A stretch of 64,000 nucleotides of DNA, taken from Ypsolopha sequella (taxonomy: Eukaryota; Arthropoda; Insecta; Lepidoptera; Ypsolophidae). Every line of letters starts with the position of its first letter. The stretch's first letter is position 1. The notes beneath the pieces are model-generated. The model was given only the letters and a program-made list of their open reading frames with translations, did no database searches and had not been told where the DNA came from. This document shows positions 23,901 to 35,900 of this stretch, piece after piece. The stretch spans positions 7,429,501-7,493,500 of the forward strand of contig OW203992.1 of assembly GCA_934047225.1 (NCBI GenBank), read 5' to 3'. The translations under genes and the position numbers were made by a program.

Positions 23901-26900
23901 TGGAAACCATGTTCCAATCCGTAAAGCGGATATCTAAATAAACTCTGGTGATGATGAAGTTATATGTCGGCCCAGTCCCCTATCTCTGTCTTTCCCTCCG
24001 TGTGTAGCTTCGCTACGTCTATCTTTGTCCCGCTCTCGCTACTAACTGCTTCCATCAAAGTATGTATTACAACTTACAGCTTTATTATAAACTACGCTGT
24101 CCCTATTGGTCTGGTGGTCGCGCTCCTTGCGCTCCTCTCTGTCGGCTCTGTCCCTCTCTCTGTCTCGTTCCCGCTCACGCTCGCGCTCTCTATCTCTGTC
24201 CCGCTCTCGGTCCTTGCTGTTGCGCTGTTCCACTGCCGCCTGGACTGTTGATGTGTGTCGCGGCTGAAAGAGAGTAAATTGTTAAGGCTACATTTTTAGA
24301 TATCCGCTACGTATAAAGTCAGATTGAGCACCTCATTTTGCATCAATCAGAATTGAACTCTATGACGTTTCCTTTTATTTTAAAATAACGCGCCCTCAGC
24401 CGTGTCTGTTACGACCACCAAGAAACACGAGCTCACGAAAAACTGCGTTTTTATTTAATAACTCGGCTTCTAGATGAAATTATCAAAATGTTTAGACGGA
24501 GTTATTGTTCACTTATTTTTAATACAAATTTCAAGGCTGTATAGTTTAAGGAAGGCGCTTTCACACACGAAAAAAAACATGGAATTTCGAGGTAACTTCG
24601 TATTTTTTTTTCTATCGAGCGAACTTAAATTTCATGCGTGTTTTCCAAAATGTTCAGATCAGCCCTATAGTCTACTATCTATAATATTTGTATTAAACCG
24701 ATTGATCGTTTGAAGTGCATCTGACCTTATGCGGACCCTTAAGGTGGTTTGGGAGACAGAAAGAGTATATAGTACCCGGAATAGAGGATAGTGGTGTCGA
24801 TTCGGTGTAGCACATCTTAACTTATTTGATAGGACTATACTTAATTTAAGCGTCTGTCGATAAAGAAAGAAAAAGACTGGACGCTTAAAATAAGGTTAGT
24901 CTTGTCAAACAAATTAAGTCGTGTTACGCCGAATCGACACAATTGTATGGATGTGGAAGAGATGAGGTGCGCCAGATCTTTGCGTACCCCTCTGCGAGAC
25001 AAGCGTGAGTATACGTATTATTTCAATGCAAAACCGAACAGAAAATCGATTATTTTGCCCTAAGGCTTTATATATTTTTTTAATTAATTTACGAGAAGTT
25101 GGCTAACCTGCAACCTATGTGCCGTAAATGTTATACTTTTTTTTCCACTGTTTAAGGCCCCAGACTCTCTTTGCAACATTTCGCTTTCATTTTACCTGAG
25201 GCTTTAGAAGTGGCGCTCCCCCCGCTGCATTAAGATGTTAGGGACCGCACCTGAATGTTGCTCTACTTCGTTAAATGAGTGTACGATTACTTGAAATTTG
25301 ACATGTGAAGATTTTTAATTATTCAAGTAACGGTAATTTACAAAGTTTGGTTTGTTTATCGGAACAAACAAAATGAATTTGCAAAAGCAAAATAAACAAA
25401 AGTAAATCTACCTGGAATAGATGGCTTATTGGTAGCAGTAAGAGTGATTAGTATTTAGACACAATACATTTTATAGGTCATGCAATTATTTGCAGATTTT
25501 TACCAAAGGGGTGTCAAGAGGTGTTCCAAGTGTGAACTGTGAGATGCAAGTCATAAGTTCACCCATACGTGTACCTATAAGTACACCCGCGTTTCTCTGA
25601 CGATTATTACGTCTCAACGTGATGAGCCCTATCGCTCTAAGGAAACTTGCATGCCCTAAAAAGCGTGTAGTTGTGCCCGAAAATTTCTTTATTCATCAAG
25701 ATTTTCATTTAACTAATACCTTTATAAAATTTGGAAATGTAGTAAATTAATAATCAAATCGTAACAATGAAAACATTTAAAATTATGTATTCCTAATACT
25801 CACACACATATTACAATCAGTTCTTTAAGTAATATAATATCAAAAATAGAAACTCTTACGGTAATTAAGTGTCTGTCAGTTTGTGTGTCCATGATTATGA
25901 CTAACATCCAATAAAAAATGTGATGTTTTAATGATAAGAACCGCAGCTACGTGCGTTCTTTTGTTTTGATGCATTATTGTCTAGCACGTTGTTATCTCGA
26001 CTGTCGGTTTTAGTGACTTCGATAGCTTTTTAAGATATTTTAAATAAAAGTAAGTAAAGTAATAAAAAGGATGTAGCTTCGGCTTTAGTTATTCCAAAAA
26101 GTGGCGACAGCGGTGCTGGTATGAAATTTGTGTCACGCCATCCCCGTGGGTTTTTTAGACCACAACTTCTAAAACACGGCTTTACTGGTTTTCGAATTAA
26201 CACACATTAACATAACTTAATCTAAGCGAATTAGGGCATGCAATTATTCGCAGATTTTTACTATCCGGATGACGGATAATGTATTATCCGGATAACCGGA
26301 TACTTATGGTAAAAATTAAGGGTAGTAATAAAAGCTCCGGAAACTAAATTAAAACCGCCCAAAAAACGGCCTACCGCAAACATCTTGAAAAAAAACCGGC
26401 CAAGTGCGAGTCAGACTCTAGTCAGAACCTAGGGTTCCGTATTGTGGATGATAAATTTAGTTTTATCATTTTTTTCGTGAATTTCTCAACCGCTTTATTT
26501 TTTCTGTAATTCTTACGTAAACGCGTATTACCATGATTTTTTCCATATTTTTCGGTCCACCAGTTTTGGAGATAAGAGGGGGGGACATACATTTTTTTAT
26601 AGATTTTCAAGGATTTCTCGAAATAGATGCAATTAAATATAGCCAAACTATATATTATTACAATAAGCTTTTTAATACCTACAATGTGATACTTATATTG
26701 TATTTTTATAATTTTTTATTTATTTTACTTTTTTATATTTTTAAATCACTATAGTTTTCCCGGTTATTGGTCAGTTATGATCTATAATGGGCATTTTTTT
26801 CATATTTTTCGGTCTACCAGTTTCGGACATACACATTATTGTGTTTTTTTTTAAAGATTTCACAAAACCAGTGCCAGTAAATATAATAAAAGTATATATT

Positions 26901-29900
26901 TTTACAATCACCTTTTTATTTTAATCTACAGTTTGATACCCATATTGTATTTTTAGGATATTTTTTATTTTTCTGACTTTTGTGTAAAAAATTACAAATT
27001 TTTCATATTTTTTTTACAATGTAATATGTAGGCAAATTAATGCTATTTTTGTGCCAAATTTCATGTCTTTATCTTTACGGTGCTAAAGTTACGATGCTGT
27101 GAAATACGGACGGACGTAGATTAGACTTTATTTTATCGAAACAGGGATTTCTTAAAATATTCAAAAAATATTGTATCCATAGTTGTTTACTTATTAAATG
27201 ATAAGTGCAATATTCAAGTAGAGGGAAAGGGAGCAACCGTGCGAGCGGGAGGTAAAATGACGTCGAGCTACACAACACACGTCTGAACGCTGCGATGTCC
27301 CAGCGAAACTGAGGGAAATATCGACGCGTTTTGTGTTTTAAACTCTCGATAAGTTTCGATTTGATAAATGTTCTTAAAATATTTTTTTAAATACCGTTTT
27401 TTGTTATTTCACTTATTAATAGTTCTATTCTACGTGTTTTAAATTTGACTACGCTAAACGATAGTTTTCTAGTAGAAAAAAAATATTTTATCAGTGGTTG
27501 AATTCATAAAATCACAACTACTTAAAGCACTCGGAATAAGAAAACTAAAGTATTATCCTAAAAAGTAACCAGGTAAGATTATTGTTGAAGATATGGGAAT
27601 AATTGTTACCTGAATAAATTTCTTGTTTTTGTCATAATTTTTACGTGACGTATGCATGAATGAGACTCTTAACGCGTAGAACATAAATAAAGGTATGTTT
27701 AAAGCCTGAAAAACCTATTAAAAGTAGCATTAAAGTAAATGAAAAAAATTGTTTTGGAATCTTCAAATTCCACATTATAAATTAACGTAAAATGTATTTT
27801 ATTTATTGCTTTCTTACTAACTAAAATAAAATCTTTCTTTTCTGATAATTCTGCAAGAATACTGATTTTTAGGGGACTGGAGCCTTAACGGCTCTGGATA
27901 CAGTCTTTTTGAGCCAATCATAATTTAAAGTTCACAAGATTATATTTGTTTTATTTCCTCACACTATGCATTGAAAAACGTAGTATGATACACGGGCGTA
28001 AGAGCAATAAATTACTCGGTTACGTTTAAAACACTTGCTATGCTCGTGTTTTAAATCGTCCTCGTAATTTATTCCTTTTCGCCCTTGTAGCATAAACTAC
28101 TATAATGCTTAGGGTCGTTAAAATTTTCGTCATTTTCTGTTTTACCACGGGGCATTGAAGGGGGTTCAATGTGTTCTCTTTAGCTTAAAACCGATAAGTT
28201 TTTTCTAAACAAAATTAGGTGGGGCTTATATAGATTAAAAATAATTGTTAAATTAAATTGTTAAACTTAAATTGTTTATTCCCCATGCATTGACCGATTT
28301 ATTTAAATTAATATTAAACATTAAATTTACTGTACAATGCGTTTAGAATAAGAATAGGATTAACCGTGCGCCATTTTGCTGTCGCTCTCTCTCGCGCCAT
28401 CGCTAGACAGAGCGAGAGAGAGATATGGCTAATCTACGGACTAGCGAGTGAAGTTAGCAAGTGAGCCAAAATTCGTATTCTAATCGCATAGTACAAAGTA
28501 AGCCTTTGAAACGGAGATAGTGGAAAAAAATTATTCCAAATATCCATTTAAAAAAATACTCTAAGTACGGGGATTTAATTGAAAATATATGAGGACCTCC
28601 TAAATATTGTTGAAGAAATTGAAAAAAGTCTTCGTTTTGAACGACCCTCAAAATCAAAATAGGTGTCTCCAAAATACTGAAATATGCAATGAAGCCTCTT
28701 TTGATATCTCAGCAGGAATATAAAAACGGTGACGTCATCGAATAATACCATAATTTAAACCAACCTGTTGTTTGTCTGAAGCAGTATTAGTATTGTTGTT
28801 GAGCGGGGCCGGCTTGGGCGCGTGGTTGTCAGTCACAGCGGGCTCGGGCCGCTCAACTCGCTCAATCCGCTCAACTCGCTCAATCCTCTCGACTCGCTCA
28901 TTTCGCTCAACTCGCTCAATCCGCTCGAGTCGCTCGGGGCGGGAGGTCAGCGCTCCGTTTTGCTTGGGGGCCACAGGGGACAATGGCTCGGGAATATCTG
29001 GAAAAATTACGTTTTTTTTTAATGTTGTGGTTTGTGTGGCTTTGATTTGTGCCTTCAATCTTATCGCCATTTGGTCCCGTCGAAATACGAATGAACTCCA
29101 CAGTTCAGCACCCGTATTAATCGCGCGCGACGCAACTCAGTTGAATCACAAGTGCGAGAAGCGTGACACGATGTTTTTGCGATTAAACAGTACCACACGC
29201 TCCTCACACTAATGATTCAACAAAGTCGCGTCGCTAACATTGTGCTACGGGTGCTGGTCGCAACTTTCTTGCCATTGCGGTAGCGGCCTTCATCAGTGTT
29301 AAAATGCAATTCAAATTGAAATTTAAATTCAAATAGTTTATTTTGTAGAGTAGGTATAAATAATACACTTTTTACAAGTCAAATTTAATCTTATAAAAAT
29401 ATATGTAATAAAATAATAAATGTACATGAACTAAATTAAAGGTTTATTTAGTTTATGTAGCAATATATACAAAGTGACTTTTTGATCATCGTCCAAATTC
29501 ATACCGGTGGCTAGGTAAGTGTTCAGCATCATGAATCGATAGAACTTTTTGTGACATTCGTATAATGAAATTTCGACTTCCCATAGTAATTCACTCGCAG
29601 TCCTGAGTGAATCACTATGGGGAGTCGAAATTTAATTTAATGAATTTTACAAAAATCGTTATTGGTTCATGATGCTGATGATCACTTACCAAGGCTCAGG
29701 TAAGAATTTGGACGATGTTCGCAAATTCACCTCGTATATATAGGTAAAATCTATAATTATACAAGGTGAAATCCAATCAACTACCCGAACCCATACCGAA
29801 GACGCGGCCAGGGACCAGGAACAAGGTTCAATGACCACCAACCGAGCCCCCAGAACGAATCCAATCGACTCCTCTTTTATGATTGTCACCAGTAGGATGG

Positions 29901-32900
29901 TCTAATGATGTATGTATATAGTCACCAGCAAGCTCCATGTTGTGTCTGTGTGCGTCGGCCTGCACGAGTGAGGCGCGGGAGCCTGGCGCGGTGCCGCGGA
30001 CCGTCATGATCCACGGCTCGTCCGCCTCGCCGTCCGGACGGGACGAATCCTCGCTGGAACATGCAACATTTTACTCACAACATATGGCAAAATGGTTTAA
30101 GACCTCGCCAAACAGACGCGTTGTCGGGGGCCAGTTGGTAGTGTGTTGTTTGCAGGCGATAACTATAATACTAAGAGTATGCAAGTGTATGATAGACGCC
30201 AAACAGAAAACGCCACGCTACACAGCTCGGGTGGGGCATTTATGTGTGGCGCCACGCTTTCTGTCTGGCGAAGCCTTTAAGAGGATAGGTTCCGCTTGCA
30301 TACTACCCTGTTACTCCATGCGGAAAGACCCGCAGTGCGAGAGGGACGGATTCTGGAAAAAAGTCAAAGTGACAACTTTTTTCACTAATTTTATTATTTA
30401 AAAATAAAGCAAAAGTGCTCTGAAATATATGTCCTGTTAAGAGTTTAATAAAGTTTATACAGAATTTAATTCATAAATAATATGAACAGGTTTTTACTTA
30501 AATAAACTTAAACCTCAACATGAAAACTTTTTTAGAGCCAACTTTGGCACTTTATTTCTCAATATTAGAATGACGTTTGACGATTTTGTTTCGATATAAG
30601 TGTGTATTATATTCCCGAAAGAAATACATTTTTTTTTCTTTTTTATGTAGTATTGCTAGATTCTTTAAACCAGGAAGAATAAATTATGGTTTTGCGGAAA
30701 CTATCCTCTTAAATATTTTTTGGTTACATAAAAAAAATTGCGCGTAATGTTTGGAAATGTGTCGCCGATTATGTTAAGTTATGATGTCAAGACGTGACAC
30801 TAATTATAGATTGTGCCTTTGACTCTAATAAGGATTGATACTGCAGATTTGGAACGATATCACAAGTAATAACTATAACGCTCACAAAATTGCTCCGTCC
30901 CAACTAAAAACTAAATATTTCAAAACGATAATATGCCTATGTATAGACATGTCGATAGGTATGTCATGAGCATACCGTAGAACTTGGCATAGCATGAATT
31001 ATGAAATAAACCATGATAGGGCACACGTCGTCGTCGATGGAACGCGGGTGTACACCGAGTGTGAACTGTGACTTGCATTTCACTCGGAACACCTCTGACA
31101 CCCCCTCGGGGATTCATTTCGTGACGATATACAGGGTGGAAAAAATTTAAGGGCCCTGGATGGGAACTACCTTAAGGGGATATACCGACATCGGAGTGGG
31201 TTTTTCATTTCATTTTATGACACAACTACAATATATAAAGATCTGGTTTCAGACTATATTAATCTTGGGCATATTCTTCAAATTATGTGTTATGGAAAAC
31301 GCAATTGTATAAAATTTTCTCGATAGAAAATAATTCCAAAGTAACGTCTTATATTTCCCTTTTTTTAATTTTACTCCTCAATGGTTCAACGTATCCTAAA
31401 CACGATTTTTCTCTGAATGTGAAACGTTTTATTTTAAATTACCTGTTATCATTTTTCAGTTGGGTACTCTAGTTATTTTTTTACGATTTTTTACATGAAT
31501 TGCGCGTCAAGTGACGGTAAGGTCGAGATTTGCGCGCACTATTGTTATCGCGTGTGCTACTGCTGCTCTGTACGTTCGGGCTATAGCGCTGTCACACTCG
31601 TTCACTTTCTTCAGTGCTCGCTGAGCTCTACCGTGAGAAGGACCTGTGCTGCGTTTGATCCTCTTTGTTTTTCCCCGTTTCCACAAATTTTAAGTTTGTT
31701 ATCAATCATAATCTATTGCTAAGTTAATATTCATTATTGCATTATAGTTTTTATCTCGTTAAGATTCGTTTTAGGGTTAAAACTGATTGTTGTTTACTGA
31801 TATAAATCGTAATCGTAAAACAATACCCCAAAATGGGGAATAAATAAAAACAGAACAATCATACGTAAAAAAAATATAAGAAGTACATGCAAGCTAGAGG
31901 TCACGACATGGTCGCAAAATCATGTAAGTACCTACATATGATTTTTATTTGTTACATGTCAACTTGCAAGGACGGACTTTTCTGGAATCTAGTGTAGTAT
32001 CTGTAAAACGCTTTACTTATATATTATGTGATATTTTTCAGGGCTAAAAGATGTTTACATAACCATGAAAATAAGATAGATTATATAAACCCATCAGCAC
32101 AGACGTTCAATGACAGTGCAAGTGGTTCGGGAGCAACAGAACAAAGCAAAGTTATGGAGTCGTCATTGATGATATTTAATTTAAACGAGCAGAGAATTTT
32201 AAACACCCAGTCGATTCCAAAAAGAGGGTAAGGGTTTCAAAATGTTATGAATATTATAATTTTAAGTAAAATATGATGTTAGAAATATTTAAGTGTAGTA
32301 ATTTGTTATTTTTTCTTTCTTCTCAAAACAAATTTGGATAAAATAGCTACAAATATATATTACGTACCTAGTATAAAAAATTGAAATATGTCCAATATTT
32401 AAATTTTTTTAAATGATGCGTCATATATATTTCATTATACCAAATCTATTTTTTCACCATTATCATTGTCACATTTTCTTTATATTTTTATAGGTCTAAT
32501 CGATCTTTATCAGTTGATGATGTATTAATATCAGACTCAGGGACAGATTATTCTTGTAAAATTATAGGACAGGAGTTACTACTACTATCTCCAGACAAAA
32601 ATGGCTTGTCTGGCATATTATGCATCTACCGACTTCGAGCAAAATCAAGAAAGGTGAGCATTTTGTAACCAAAAATTTGTTTCAAACAAAAAGTTTATTT
32701 GTTTACTTGAATTCGTCATTTATCCGACCGCCCGCCCGAGGGAGGGTTATGTTTTTCAGGGACCCGGTGATGGTATAAGACATGAGACATAAGATATGTT
32801 TAGGAAGGACTCTTATATAAGTATATTTATCTATGTATATGTTTAGAGGGGGAGGGGGGGGTATAATTCCTCCCCCGAAGGAGGGGTACCGGAAATCAAT

Positions 32901-35900
32901 AGATTTTTTTTAATTTTTTTTTCAAAATTAAAAATTTCTATGTTATTTTAGGTAGAATAAAATAACTCGAATATTAAGTGTACGTTTAGTGGGAGGGGGG
33001 GGGGGGGGAAATGAAAATAGTTTAAAAAAAATAAATCAAAACAAAACCTCACTTTTTTGTCTCTTTAACTTTAAAGACCCAAAATTACTTTTGCAATTGC
33101 TTGGGCGTTGCGGAAAGTGCAGCCCCTTCGCCCTTGCGTAACAAAGCACAGTCACCCATGCTCACCTTCGGAGCTTCGGTTTGTTGGTCGCCTTCGGCGA
33201 CCAGCCTCAGCCTCTGCGGCTCGCACGGGTGCCTATGCTTTGTCACGGCAGGCGAGGGCTGCCCTTCCTCCACGCCTATGGCTTTTTATATACACTCTAG
33301 GGGTAGTACCCACAAGACTGTATAGATTCAGGGTGCTCTGATACTGTTTTGGAACAGATTCAACCTATTTTTTGCATAGAGTCAGGTGCTCTGATTCGGT
33401 TTTGCAACAGATTCAACCTATTTTTTCTATTAAATCACTAATCAGCATAAATACAACAAAAAGGCAACCTATTAGGTAAGCTAAATAAAAGACATGCATA
33501 AACTTTATAAACTTTGAATGAAATCACAAAGAAAAAAAATGCCTGCATTAGTTTTATACTATAACAACAAAAAAATTAAATTACGTCAATTTTAATGCAT
33601 AACTCACAGCAGTTTCGGAACACAACCAAAAAAAAAATATCAAGTCATAAAATCAATTAAAATTGCACCTTAAGACAATTTTTGAGGTTATTTTACGAAA
33701 CTTGAAAATTTTTTTTGAGGAAACTATCGATTTCCGGTAACTGAAATTTCGTGAGATTAATAACAATAACAAGAGCTATTCTGGAAAAAAAAATCAAGGT
33801 ACCTTTGTTCGTATACTCTTGTAAGAGACGAGCCTATATTTATTTATAACCGCCAGTTATACTTCTCAATGTAGTTAACACAAACAATTGCAATCTAAAA
33901 CAATAAAAAGTAAAAGAGGATAAATAATTTAAAAAGTGAATAAATTCAATACAGATGTCAAAAAATTTTATCTAAACAATAATAATCTAGCATCACATGT
34001 ATCAAAATGTCCAAGTAATATAATATCAAAGTAAAAAAGTAAAATATTCTGTTTATAAATAATTTTAATACTAAGTACTAATATATTTCTATTAAGGGGG
34101 TACTATCCCAAATTTGCCTCTTTTCAATATAATTTTAAACCTTGGAATTGGGGTAATGAAATAATATATATATATATATATGTTTATGTCATTTTTTAGT
34201 CTTTTATCAACAATGTTGAAAATGTAACTGTGAATTGTGTGAAATGTGATAATCTTTTGTTTGAATAAACTCTGCAGCCCAGCTACCCAGCAAACTCTGC
34301 CCATACGGCAAATACCGGTTGTGTCTGCTTACGTGTATTCCACTGTCACATTCGTATAATATTGTCTTTTTATTCTAGACCTAAGGATGTGACTAAGAAG
34401 CGCAGACATTAAGAAGATCATACTCATGATGATGAACAAGAACATCCATACGAAATAGGCATCGAAGATTGTGAGTTTCGTGAGTTTATGAATAAATAAA
34501 GACAAAATATTTAAAAGTAAATATATTTTTAGCTTTTTGTTTACAATATTCACTTTTGTTACAGAATGTATTCAAATGAATTCATAAAGATGCATTCTTG
34601 GCTTAAAAATAAGAAAACTGGACAGATAGAAGTAAACCAAAAATCTGATTGGTTTATTCAAGCTCAAGGCCAATTATATATTTGTCAAAAAGGAAAATGT
34701 GCATTGGCCGTATGGTACGGAAATAATCAGATAAAAACCGAAATTATACTAAAGCATGACCAATTATTATTTTGGCATGAAAGAATGGAGCCACATTTAC
34801 TTTCGTTTTTCAATGATTGTCTTTTACCAGAACTGGTTGATCCCAGACACAGACTAAATTTACAAATTCGTGATCCAGAATATGTGAAAGAACAGGATAA
34901 AGAAAACATGTGTCCGAAAGCCCCTCCAAAAAATAATTATCCAGAGACAAACTCGCGACCAAAGGCCGTATTAGTAGAAAATAATGAGGAGATTGTAAAC
35001 CACGTGGTTGATTTTGAATTCTTCTGATTAAAATATTTTAAAAGAACCATTGTCCTTTTCTTTTTACAATTTATCCTGAAAATGACGTGTAAAAAATTCT
35101 CTGGGCTCCTATACCAACGATTAGCTTATCATTACGAAAACTTATTTTTTGTGGTCAATATTTTTGAAAATAAAACCATAATAGCGACTCCACTGCTTCT
35201 GTTCTAAAATTTCAAAATACAGTGAAAACTCGATAACTGTATCTGTATGATAATTAAATTTATTTGTATTTAATAATATAATATTTATTTTTGAATTGAT
35301 TAGTTATTTAGTATGTTATGTGGAAATTGTGGAATATTGCAACGGCAATACTCCTGCAGCTGCGGTTTGTCGCGCTGACTCGCTGTAATACTTTATATTC
35401 TCTGCTCGCGGCGAGCGTGAAACCACGCCCATCAAACACTGATTTCGCCACGGTATATCCTCTTAAATCCTTTAGTTAGCTCATTTTACTGAAAAGAAAC
35501 ATTCCTTTAAGTTGGTTTTATATTTTTCCATTCAAAGATCTTCTAAAATTCACTTGTCTCATCCGGAAATCGATCCAAATTAAAATTAAAAAAATACACC
35601 CTCTCTATTTTATTATACGAATCGGTAGGATTATTGTTCAGAATAAAATATTTCTAATAAACATTTGGTCTTTAAAAAAAAAAGAGAAAACTAGTATTAA
35701 TTTTATTTTATCATTAATACGAAGAACACATAAATATGAAACACTTTTTTAACAAAGACGGATATTAAGAAGAGAAAAGAATCCTGATAAGTTAAAGCAA
35801 AACAAAACAAAATTTGAAATTGGAACGAATACTTACTTTTATCGATTTTAAAAATTTTGAAAGTTATCGTTAGAATTTCAAATTAGCAAGCTTGTACTTC

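Noticed and set aside
23964..24251. 95-codon plus-strand frame rich in Leu/Ser/Val, membrane-like
   Set aside because: It is antisense to the RD/RE repeat exon of the kinase; the hydrophobic look comes from reading GAG/CGC repeats on the other strand.
28772..29212. 146-codon plus-strand frame with [10 protein letters not shown] repeats
   Set aside because: Antisense shadow of the ER-repeat kinase exon, which has matching splice sites and phase on the minus strand.
29937..30401. 154-codon plus-strand frame
   Set aside because: Overlaps the kinase exon 29926-30053 in antisense and then runs through repeat sequence; no domain.
33085..33341. Three overlapping 62-77 codon frames on both strands
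   Set aside because: Open because of high GC content in the island, not conserved to any domain I know; kept only as a compositional finding.
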